This document shows, piece after piece, positions 16,999 through 24,618 of a DNA stretch of 54,497 nt (its first letter is position 1; every line of letters starts with the position of its first letter). Below the pieces are notes generated by a model, which searched no databases, was not told the DNA's origin, and worked only from the letters and a program-made list of their open reading frames with translations. Location of the stretch: contig CAYMFF010000009.1 of NCBI GenBank assembly GCA_964389575.1, forward strand, positions 1-54,497, written 5' to 3'. This stretch comes from JAGNRR01 sp964389575 (lineage in GTDB: Bacteria; Bacteroidota; Bacteroidia; Chitinophagales; Chitinophagaceae). A program made the position numbers and the translations under genes.

Positions 16999-17895
16999 CT
17001 AGTAAACCCAAAGATCGTGCTCCTTGTTGAAGATTTGCTCCTTGATTTTTTCTGATTCGTATAATCTGTAAATTCCTTTTTTGTACGAACGAATATCATT
17101 TTGATTTGGATTGTTGAAGGTGGATTTCACGACAAACGAACTAAACATTCTTTTCTCAAAAAAGTCATCCCACGTCATACGGAATACATCATTTTCTGGA
17201 TTGTAAACCTCATATTTATTATGAGACTCTCTGATGTCTGGGTAATAAATCCAAAACATTGGAAACGATCCTTGATAGACTCCACTTTCATCAGAATATT
17301 TATCTAGATAAGGAGATACTCCCAAAATACGGCAAACCATACGCCCTACTCTTCTATCAAAAATCCAATCTTCTTTCAATCTAAACTTTGTTACATTATC
17401 CGGATCAAACTCTTTTTGACTAATCTGCATCGTCAACGCTCCAGTTACTGGATCTTCAATATAAATAGTGTCAGGTTTTCCAACTAATGTTTTCTTCAAA
17501 TCTTCGTAGCTAACTGGCGATGTAAAACGCTCATCTCTGAATGCAGTTACTTTACCCGTCTTGATAGAATTTAATAAAATCTCGATATACATACCACCAC
17601 CACTGTACTCATCGCCAGGATAACGGAATGGATAGTTTTGTTTTTGACGAGTGTCAATCTCACGCCAAACTCTTTTTTTCCAAAGAACGTCCGTTTCACG
17701 GATCGGTTGCCAAGGTGTTAGGTAATGATTGTGCGGCACACGATCAATTACTCCATCTTTACGAAGAGAAGGTTGCCAACTGTCATTCACAGCCTTATAG
17801 GAATTTGTATTTTTAATAGGGTCAGCGGTTTGCCCGAATGCGACTCCACTAGTTGTAATTGCTACAAGTAAAATGATTAAACTGCGTAATTTCAT
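16999..17895 (-). CDS. gldN: Gliding motility / T9SS protein GldN
   Basis: A periplasmic component of the T9SS that forms an outer-membrane-associated ring with the lipoprotein GldK (PorN-PorK in Porphyromonas). A signal peptide is cleaved near GVAFGQ (about residue 22). The family core is clear: LTPWQPIRETDVLWKKRVWR followed by EIDTRQKQNYPFRYP. The later EDWIFDRRVGRMVCRILG block is also typical. At 298 aa the length is normal. It is the last gene of gldK-L-M-N, 42 bases after gldM, and is followed by the operon terminator. Confidence 0.93.
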   Translation of the reverse strand: MKLRSLIILLVAITTSGVAFGQTADPIKNTNSYKAVNDSWQPSLRKDGVIDRVPHNHYLTPWQPIRETDVLWKKRVWREIDTRQKQNYPFRYPGDEYSGGGMYIEILLNSIKTGKVTAFRDERFTSPVSYEDLKKTLVGKPDTIYIEDPVTGALTMQISQKEFDPDNVTKFRLKEDWIFDRRVGRMVCRILGVSPYLDKYSDESGVYQGSFPMFWIYYPDIRESHNKYEVYNPENDVFRMTWDDFFEKRMFSSFVVKSTFNNPNQNDIRSYKKGIYRLYESEKIKEQIFNKEHDLWVY

Positions 17896-17937
17896 AATTT
17901 AAATTTTCTTATTTCTTAAGTATCAATTGTTTTATTA

Positions 17938-19587
17938 TTAGTTCGGCATGTAGAAGCTCAGTCCATTAATTTTTACCGTTCTGCCGTCCGGTCCTTTTGC
18001 TCGTACTTCCTCAAAGAAAATACGATCTCCCACTTTCAAGCTTTTCATTACATCTCTTACAGCACTTGGTGCTCTTGAATCATTCAAGAAGTTACCTGTA
18101 ACTTCTACTGGGGCTGGCATCTCACCTCGTTTTGGTACATGTACAATTCTAAACGAAACTACTTTAAACGGAAGTTCATAAGGGAATCCTTTAAGTTTCG
18201 CAAAAATACCTCGTTGTGCTCTCATGGTATTCACGGGGATACTTCCGCCTTTCTTACCAGCAATTTCTGCGGCTGGTGGTGGTACACGGTCTAGACGATA
18301 GTCATATTTACCATAATTCTCATAACCGCCATCACTCCTTTTACCACGAATTTTTACCCATGCCTTACCGCTGGCATTATCCGTAAGTACATGATATTTA
18401 CCTAAACCTTTCTTTACTAATTTAATATTAGAACTGTGCGTTACCTCTAAATCACTCATGCGAACACCCGATGCGGCAATCGTCATTGGATTTTCAAGAC
18501 CACGATAAAATACATTCATCTTATCTAACGAAATAGAAGCTTGTGGTTGTCCTACAAAATAGTTCAAAGTATATTCAGGAACAGAAGTCCATACACCTGA
18601 TCCAACATCTTTATCATTTTTACCTCGTTTCTTATATTGTGCTCTAATCTTTATTGAATGTTTACCTGGTTTTGAACTTGCCTTAATTTTTCTTTCTGCA
18701 ATTCCTTCTCTAGGATTTACTTGGCTACCATTTACCCAAATACGTATTGACTGAGCATCCGCATTATACGCCCCAAGCATCGAGGTAAGATTTAGCGTTT
18801 GACCAGGTAAGGCATAACTATTATCTAAACTTGCAATAATTCCAAACTTGTTAAAATCTTTAATTTCAACTGTCGGTCTAGGCGTTGCCTCACCCATTGC
18901 GTTTGCCCACAATTCATCAAGAACAACGGACTCTGAGTTTTTTACATCATTCTTATACTTGTCAATGATTGTGGTTGCAGCTACAGCTGGTACCATAGTG
19001 AACATACTTTCCGCCCATTGTCCGCCACCATCAACTTCAAGATTCAATGGTAATTTTTTATCAAAAGGTTCATCATCTTTGGACAATCGCATATTCTCCG
19101 GTAAATTATCAACGTAATCAGCCATTGTTGATTTAAATTTGGCCAATTCATTCTTCATTTGTTCACCCTTTCCTTCAGTTATCATATATGATGTTGCCGC
19201 TTCTAAATCATCCTCTCTTTTAATACGCATCTCACCTTCATCATTCTCAGCCATCCCGCCAGCACGTTCAACAATCATTGATCTATAAGTTTCCAACTTA
19301 TCAATCATATTTTGTGAAGTTTTTCTAGCCTGATCCGCTAAATCCATTGCAAGCTTAATCTTTTCCTTTTTCTCTGCTTCATTCTTAGGGTTTTTCGATG
19401 CTTTTTCTAGATTGACAATTGTTGAGTTGTTTTTAGCATCAATATTCTTATTTGAATTATTAATACTCTTATCAACAATGGTAAATGCATTGATAACCTC
19501 TTTTGATACGTTCATCGCAAGTAGCGCCGTGAGTACTAGGTACATCAAGTTGATCATCAGCTGCCTGGGTTCCTTAGGTAAAGACAT
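17938..19587 (-). CDS. gldM: Gliding motility / T9SS motor protein GldM
   Basis: With GldL this forms the proton-driven inner-membrane motor of the T9SS. A single transmembrane helix near residues 10-28 (LMINLMYLVLTALLAMNVS) follows the diagnostic N-terminus MSLPKEPRQ. A long periplasmic part follows: helical region to about residue 210, then several beta domains. It spans the periplasm to contact the GldK-GldN ring. At 549 aa it is slightly longer than many homologues (about 510-520). It lies 63 bases downstream of gldL. Confidence 0.94.
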   Translation of the reverse strand: MSLPKEPRQLMINLMYLVLTALLAMNVSKEVINAFTIVDKSINNSNKNIDAKNNSTIVNLEKASKNPKNEAEKKEKIKLAMDLADQARKTSQNMIDKLETYRSMIVERAGGMAENDEGEMRIKREDDLEAATSYMITEGKGEQMKNELAKFKSTMADYVDNLPENMRLSKDDEPFDKKLPLNLEVDGGGQWAESMFTMVPAVAATTIIDKYKNDVKNSESVVLDELWANAMGEATPRPTVEIKDFNKFGIIASLDNSYALPGQTLNLTSMLGAYNADAQSIRIWVNGSQVNPREGIAERKIKASSKPGKHSIKIRAQYKKRGKNDKDVGSGVWTSVPEYTLNYFVGQPQASISLDKMNVFYRGLENPMTIAASGVRMSDLEVTHSSNIKLVKKGLGKYHVLTDNASGKAWVKIRGKRSDGGYENYGKYDYRLDRVPPPAAEIAGKKGGSIPVNTMRAQRGIFAKLKGFPYELPFKVVSFRIVHVPKRGEMPAPVEVTGNFLNDSRAPSAVRDVMKSLKVGDRIFFEEVRAKGPDGRTVKINGLSFYMPN

Positions 19588-19650
19588 ATTCTATTCTTAA
19601 CTATTTTGTTTTTGGTTTAATTTTCTCTTGCGTATAGTCCTTGTTTAATC

Positions 19651-20496
19651 CTATGAACGTCCCTGCATAGCAGAAAGCATATTACCGTATACTTGATTCA
19701 ATGAATTCAAGTTTCCAGCTAACACACCCATTTGCTCTTTCGCACGGTTTGCATCATCCACACTTGATTGCATAGCATCTGAAGCATTTACTAAATTGCT
19801 ATAGAATTTATTCATTGCCTTCAAGTGGTTATTTGCGTCTTGTAATTCTACTTCGTAAATCTGATTTAACGAACCAAGATTTTTTGTCAATACTGTTACT
19901 TGATCATGAAACTTAGCTGTTTCATTAGCAGCATTATTAAATGAAGCCAATGTATTTGAAGCACCCATGAATGTATCTTTCATCTCAACTAAAGCAGAGG
20001 CTGCTTCTTTTGCTTTTGAACTGTACTCATTCGTAGCATCGGCTACATTACTGATATCTTTCACCTGATCAACCGTTGCACTAAACTTATTAAAATTATC
20101 ATTCAAACGATTTAGATTAGCTGGATTAATATTTGCTTCTTCTAGCATTTTATCAAGAGAAGCTGTTGCAGAAGCACCGCTTCCACCACCACCTATACCA
20201 GGCATATCAGGCGTTTGAAACTTTGTTCCTTTTTTATAAGCCTCCACGTGTGGATTCTTATCAATGTCTGGGTAGTAACGTTCCCAATAGTAATCTTTGT
20301 GAGGAGGTAAAATACCAAGTAAAGCAAAAATGAATGCCTCAGTACACATACCTACAATTAATGCATAACTCGCCCACCACCAGTGCTCAAGTTTAGCTAA
20401 GGCACCAATAAGTACAATAGCCGCACCGATACCAATGATTAAATTTTTAATATACTTTCCTCTCTTCGTCTCAAAGAATAATGCAATCGATCTCAT
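19651..20496 (-). CDS. gldL: Gliding motility / T9SS motor protein GldL
   Basis: This is the inner-membrane motor subunit around which GldM is thought to turn. Two transmembrane helices lie near residues 17-35 (IKNLIIGIGAAIVLIGALAKL) and 42-62 (YALIVGMCTEAFIFALLGIL). The charged residues in and beside them, including the Lys-Leu-Glu-His segment and the Glu of CTEAF, are the conserved candidates for proton flow. After the family marker PPHKDYYWERYYPD comes a long cytoplasmic coiled coil. It lies 30 bases downstream of gldK. Confidence 0.93.
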   Translation of the reverse strand: MRSIALFFETKRGKYIKNLIIGIGAAIVLIGALAKLEHWWWASYALIVGMCTEAFIFALLGILPPHKDYYWERYYPDIDKNPHVEAYKKGTKFQTPDMPGIGGGGSGASATASLDKMLEEANINPANLNRLNDNFNKFSATVDQVKDISNVADATNEYSSKAKEAASALVEMKDTFMGASNTLASFNNAANETAKFHDQVTVLTKNLGSLNQIYEVELQDANNHLKAMNKFYSNLVNASDAMQSSVDDANRAKEQMGVLAGNLNSLNQVYGNMLSAMQGRS

Positions 20497-20526
20497 GTTT
20501 TAAATGTCTTTTATTTTTTATTTAAT

Positions 20527-21801
20527 TTATTTCTTATTTTTTCCTGGTCTCTTATTCGTTAGAGACGGAGCCACATTTTGCGTAATCGTTCTAAATCCGA
20601 TATATGCTTTTGCTGTATCAGCAAACTCATAATCACGAGAGCTCACTTGCAAATAGTATGCAACATCTCTCCAACTTCCACCGCGAACGGCTTTTCGCTT
20701 GTACCACATTGGATCAGAATCTTTTGTTTTTAATTTTACACCAGGATTCATATCAGCTACAAAACCGTATGCATTAGATACGTATGGAGATAGTGTCCAC
20801 TCAGCTGCATTACCACTCATATTATATAAGCCGTAATCATTTGGCCAATAAGCATCGGCTCGCACGGTGTACAAACCACCATCTGCACCATAGTTACCAC
20901 GGTTAGGCTTAAAGTTTGCTAAGTAACATCCTTTCTTGTTTACGATATAAGGACCACCCCATGGGTATGGAGATTGAGATCTACCTCCACGCGCTGCCCA
21001 CTCCCACTGCTCTTCAGTTGGTAGCTTAAATTCTCCTTCTAAGTACAGTTTTTTAGAACTTCTATAACCTCTCCAGAAATGTGTTCTCCAGTGACAAAAA
21101 GCATTCGCTTGATACCAATTCACACCAACAACAGGATAGTTATCAAATGCTTTGTACCAAAAATACTGATGAGTAATTGGCTCATTATAAGAATAAGAGA
21201 ACATTTTCATCCAAACTGTAGTGTCTGGATATGCTTTCACATTATACTCTCTCAAGAATGAAGATCTTGCTTGATTAGGATTTTTAACCATTTCCTCATA
21301 ATCAAAGGTTTTATAGTTATAAATCAATTTATTATTATCAAATTCTTTCTTGCCCCAGATGCTCTCGCTGGCCGGAACATAATAAGCCAACATTGCATCT
21401 TGAAGTTCTTCATCAGACCAACGAAGCTTTTGACGCCAATCGATGCGTTGGGAACCATCATCTAAGTCTTTATAATTGCCCAATAATGAGTGCGCTGTTG
21501 AATCACGAAGCCAATCAATATATTGACGATATTCTGAATTAGTAATTTCCGTTGCGTCCATCCAGAAACCGGTCATTTGAACTACACGGTTTTTTACGTC
21601 ACCAGCATTACGAATATCTTGATCACTAGCGCCCATGTGCATAACTCCAGATGGCACCCAAACCATTCCTTTTGGAATAGGGTCTGTGTGATTTATTCTG
21701 TTGGGGCTACCAACTAATTCGCCACGAGGTCCGCCGTTACAGCCCCATGCTGCCACAATGACTCCTAAGATTACTGCCTTCAATGAAAAGTTCTTCATCA
21801 T
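20527..21801 (-). CDS. gldK: Gliding motility / T9SS lipoprotein GldK
   Basis: An outer-membrane lipoprotein with a formylglycine-generating-enzyme-like (sulfatase-modifying factor) fold that makes the periplasmic ring of the T9SS with GldN. Starting at 21801 the signal peptide ends in VAAWGC with the lipidated Cys at residue 21. The fold is marked by GMVWVPSGVMHMG, GVNWYQANAFCHW, LPTEEQWEWAARGG, NMSGNAAEWTLSPYV and RGGSWRDVAYYLQVSSR. An open frame runs 27 codons further upstream, but the promoter at 21832-21861 lies inside it, so the shorter start is preferred. It is first in the operon. Confidence 0.93.
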   Translation of the reverse strand: MMKNFSLKAVILGVIVAAWGCNGGPRGELVGSPNRINHTDPIPKGMVWVPSGVMHMGASDQDIRNAGDVKNRVVQMTGFWMDATEITNSEYRQYIDWLRDSTAHSLLGNYKDLDDGSQRIDWRQKLRWSDEELQDAMLAYYVPASESIWGKKEFDNNKLIYNYKTFDYEEMVKNPNQARSSFLREYNVKAYPDTTVWMKMFSYSYNEPITHQYFWYKAFDNYPVVGVNWYQANAFCHWRTHFWRGYRSSKKLYLEGEFKLPTEEQWEWAARGGRSQSPYPWGGPYIVNKKGCYLANFKPNRGNYGADGGLYTVRADAYWPNDYGLYNMSGNAAEWTLSPYVSNAYGFVADMNPGVKLKTKDSDPMWYKRKAVRGGSWRDVAYYLQVSSRDYEFADTAKAYIGFRTITQNVAPSLTNKRPGKNKK

Positions 21802-21831
21802 ACGTTCGTTTGTGTTTTTTGAGTAAGATAA

Positions 21832-21861
21832 CAAATGTATTTCTTTTTTAGTTATTAACAA
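21832..21861 (-). promoter_or_regulatory. Promoter of gldKLMN, TTG-N19-TACATTTG
   Basis: On the minus strand TTG is at 21861-21859 and TACATTTG at 21839-21832, separated by 19 bases. The gldK start codon is 30 bases downstream. This is one of the best matches to the Bacteroidota consensus in the window. Confidence 0.75.
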
Positions 21862-22231
21862 ATACTTGCACAAGATATGCAAGAATTTTGTTTCCTACTC
21901 AATAATCCTGTTTAATTTTTATACTTAATTGAAGCGGAAAAACGTTGAAAATTTAGTTTCCCCAAACCTTGTAATTTTCACCTCTTCAAAACCGTGAGCC
22001 AAATAACGCCACAATTCGCAGTTAGCAAAATTTTAGCAAGAAAAAATTCAGTCATAATCCTAAATATTTTCTGGCATCTCTAGCCAACAATTTTGGTTTT
22101 CTGAGACAAATGAACGAGCATTTGTTCCGTCTGATTTCCGCTTAGTATCTGAAAGACTCTTCAACTCCTTTTGGATACCTTTATTAAAACGCAGAACCAC
22201 TATAATTTATTGTGCTCATTGCTAAAAAATC
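21862..22231. other. Gene-free interval upstream of the gld promoter
   Basis: I see no supported gene, RNA or terminator in this 370-base interval. On the minus strand around 22060-22200 short open stretches occur in two frames, one ending KPKLLARDARKYLGL before a stop codon. This could be the decayed remnant of a gene, but no family is recognised and each frame is interrupted. Confidence 0.4.
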
Positions 22232-22984
22232 CTAGCGTTTACCGAATCCGTACAACAAGTAAAAATTGTAATCTATGTTAGGTTGTTTTTTAGCAACGCC
22301 GTAGCCCGCCAAATAAGTAGGCGTTAATTCCTGAATCTTCCGTGGGTTAAGAAATGTTTTGCCACGCACATTCCAACCGATAAAAATATTTTTCATAAGC
22401 TCCATTCGAAAGCCGGCCGTTAGCTCCAGCCAATGCACTAAACTGCGGTCCGAAGGAATGTTTTTAATTGTATTACCAAAAAACGGATCCCATAGCGTCG
22501 CTTCCGCATCGCTTCGATTATATAATGCAGAGCCTAAACGCAAACCAACAAATGCATTATCTAAATCTTCTTTGTACAACTTCCCAAAAAAGTATTTGTC
22601 AAAACCCGCACGTATAAATATAGAAGAAGATGTAAATCGCATATTCTCGCCAGTATTATTTGCGGTGGCAAATCCAGTTTCTCCCACAAAATGCATTTTG
22701 GGTTTCCAGATTGATTCTATCAAAAATTCTGAGGTGGTGTATTGATCGGTTAATGCAGAACGAACCCACTTGGACAAATCGACACCTATTCTAAAATATT
22801 CAAAATGTTTTTCTTTCGGCTTTTCTTTTTCACTTGATGCCGTTGAATCAGTTAAAACTGTGGTAGCCGCACTATCTACTTCCTGAGCAGACAGAGTCAA
22901 ACTCGAAATCAACAAAAAAAATATACTACTTATAAATAACTTCAAGGTGTGGGTTTTGTGCTGTGTTATTAACGCTTGCCTCAA
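22232..22984 (-). CDS. DUF6048-like outer-membrane beta-barrel protein
   Basis: A signal peptide ends near LTLSAQ and is followed by an acidic Ser/Thr/Glu linker and then a small beta-barrel. The pattern is alternating aromatic strands such as FEYFRIGVDLSKWVRS, SSSIFIRAGFDKYFFG and WLELTAGFRMELMKNIFIGW, ending NFYLLYGFGKR. It resembles the Bacteroidota DUF6048 family, whose function is unknown. The first ATG at 22984 gives a 59-base overlap with the preceding gene and a long N-terminus. A TTG at 22945 would give KLFISSIFFLLISS as a more normal signal peptide with a 20-base overlap. It is the last gene of a korB-DUF6452-DUF6048 unit. Confidence 0.75.
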   Translation of the reverse strand: MRQALITQHKTHTLKLFISSIFFLLISSLTLSAQEVDSAATTVLTDSTASSEKEKPKEKHFEYFRIGVDLSKWVRSALTDQYTTSEFLIESIWKPKMHFVGETGFATANNTGENMRFTSSSIFIRAGFDKYFFGKLYKEDLDNAFVGLRLGSALYNRSDAEATLWDPFFGNTIKNIPSDRSLVHWLELTAGFRMELMKNIFIGWNVRGKTFLNPRKIQELTPTYLAGYGVAKKQPNIDYNFYLLYGFGKR

Positions 22985-23387
22985 TAATATTTACTGAGTC
23001 AATTCCATTGGTGCTATGCAACACCTTGGTGATATCAAAATAAGTCTGATAACCACAACCATTTGAAATAAAGGATTCAACAGTAGAATAAAAAATTTGA
23101 ACAGTATCAATATCTAACAACTGTTCGATAACGTAAGTCTGATTATTTACCCTCCGATCAGGAGCAACAGTAACCGAGGTAAATGACACTGTATCCACTG
23201 CAAAATAAAGAGCCGTATCGGTATTATAAACATTAGTTTCTTCTAACACCTTATTGACCAAACGGCCCGTACTATCATACGTCTTAAAATTCATTGTCAG
23301 TGCTACGGCATTGGGCTCGATACAAAAATCATCCTTTACACAACTTGCTGAAGCAATTAAAAGAATAAAGAAGATTACATATCGCAT
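22926..23387 (-). CDS. DUF6452-like lipoprotein
   Basis: A short lipoprotein signal peptide (MRYVIFFILLIASASC) places the lipidated Cys at residue 16. The mature protein (about 138 aa) has few helices and many Thr/Val/Tyr strands, with a conserved-looking pair of cysteines (FCIEP near the start and GCGYQTYF near the end). This matches the pairing of DUF6452 with DUF6048 often seen in Bacteroidota. Both are envelope proteins of unknown role. The gene starts five bases after the korB stop codon and overlaps the next gene, so the three are almost certainly co-transcribed. Confidence 0.75.
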   Translation of the reverse strand: MRYVIFFILLIASASCVKDDFCIEPNAVALTMNFKTYDSTGRLVNKVLEETNVYNTDTALYFAVDTVSFTSVTVAPDRRVNNQTYVIEQLLDIDTVQIFYSTVESFISNGCGYQTYFDITKVLHSTNGIDSVNIIEASVNNTAQNPHLEVIYK

Positions 23388-23392
23388 GCTAT

Positions 23393-24418
23393 TTATTTAA
23401 CTTCCCAAGTCTCACTTCCAGCAATTAATTCTTGCAAATTGCCTTGACCTTTCTGTTCCTTCGCCATTTCTATTTGATCATTTAACTGCGCCTCGTAGGT
23501 TGGTTTTTCTAAGGCATAGAAAACACCAAAAGGACGTGGCAATGCTCCATCTTCTCTTGGGTCATCGAAGAAACGAGCTAACAGCTGCGCTTTTGCCAAA
23601 TTCGTTTCATCATGAATCCAAAGCTCTTCATCTTGGTAATCTGCTCGATTTACGATTTCAGGCTCTAAGCCATTGAGGCGAATTGCTTTTTCTTGTTCAG
23701 CACCAAAAATTAATGGTTGACCCTGTTCCAGCATGAGCGTAACTCCAGACTTCGTTTTCTTATCCGTCATCATACCAAAAGCACCATCGTTGAAAATGTT
23801 GCAGTTTTGATAAACCTCTAACAAAGCACTTCCTTTATGCGCCTCACTTCTGCGCAGCATGGCTTGCAAATGTTTAGGATCGCGATCCATACTTCTCGCA
23901 AAAAAGGTAGTATCTGCTCCCAGTGCCAACGCTCCTGGATTAAACGGATTATCTATACTTCCAAAAGGAGTAGACTTGGTTACTTTTTTAGTTTCTGAAG
24001 TTGGTGAATATTGCCCTTTGGTTAGACCATAAATCTGATTATTAAAAAGTAATACTTGTACATCCACATTCCTTCTTAGTAAATGAATAATATGATTACC
24101 CCCTATGCTTAGCGCATCTCCATCTCCAGTCACAATCCAAACACTCAATTCAGGACGTGTCATTTTAAGGCCAGATGCCACAGCGGGTGCTCTTCCATGA
24201 ATAGAATGCATCCCATATGTATTCATATAATACGGAAAACGAGATGAACAACCGATACCTGAAATTATAACGATATCCTCCTTGGGGATACCCAAGCTTG
24301 GCAAAACGGTTTGAACTTGTTTTAAGATAGAATAATCTCCACAACCAGGACACCAACGAACCTCTTGGTCGGTAGCAAAATCCTTGGCAGTTAATGGAGC
24401 CGTTGTAGTGTCTGACAT
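23393..24418 (-). CDS. korB: 2-oxoacid:ferredoxin oxidoreductase, beta subunit (2-oxoglutarate type)
   Basis: The thiamine diphosphate-binding subunit of a two-subunit 2-oxoacid:ferredoxin oxidoreductase, which converts 2-oxoglutarate (or a similar acid) plus CoA to the acyl-CoA and reduced ferredoxin. The iron-sulfur region RWCPGCGDYSIL, a later ISGIGCSSRFPYY, and the ThDP motif GDGDALSIGGNH followed by LLFNNQIYGLTKGQ are present. At about 341 aa the length is normal. The start at 24418 (MSDTTTAPL) is chosen because a -7 box (24428-24435) covers the earlier TTG start. The alpha subunit is normally adjacent upstream, but here that side is a divergent receptor gene. Confidence 0.9.
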   Translation of the reverse strand: MSDTTTAPLTAKDFATDQEVRWCPGCGDYSILKQVQTVLPSLGIPKEDIVIISGIGCSSRFPYYMNTYGMHSIHGRAPAVASGLKMTRPELSVWIVTGDGDALSIGGNHIIHLLRRNVDVQVLLFNNQIYGLTKGQYSPTSETKKVTKSTPFGSIDNPFNPGALALGADTTFFARSMDRDPKHLQAMLRRSEAHKGSALLEVYQNCNIFNDGAFGMMTDKKTKSGVTLMLEQGQPLIFGAEQEKAIRLNGLEPEIVNRADYQDEELWIHDETNLAKAQLLARFFDDPREDGALPRPFGVFYALEKPTYEAQLNDQIEMAKEQKGQGNLQELIAGSETWEVK

Positions 24419-24427
24419 AATGAATAA

Positions 24428-24435
24428 CAAAAGTA
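24428..24435 (-). promoter_or_regulatory. -7 box TACTTTTG of korB
   Basis: TACTTTTG on the minus strand ends nine bases before the korB ATG, so the leader would be only a few bases. No TTG was found at the -33 distance; that region holds a simple agtagtgagtag repeat. Confidence 0.4.
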
Positions 24436-24598
24436 CGCCATTAAGTATTTAGTAGCGAGTAGTGAGTAGTTAGATTTTTTGTAAAAAGGCAAATTCGTAC
24501 TTAAGATTATTTGCTCTCAAAATCATCTCTTTTCGTTATTCAAAAATTTCTATCCCCTTTTTAGTTATTAATCCCCATCTCAAATACTTTTTATCTCG

Positions 24599-24606
24599 TA
24601 CTTTCG
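24599..24606 (+). promoter_or_regulatory. -7-like box TACTTTCG before the TonB-dependent receptor
   Basis: TACTTTCG differs from TAnnTTTG in one base and ends 12 bases before the ATG. The identical octamer precedes rlmD at 30741-30748. Confidence 0.3.
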
Positions 24607-24618
24607 TTACTAGTAATA

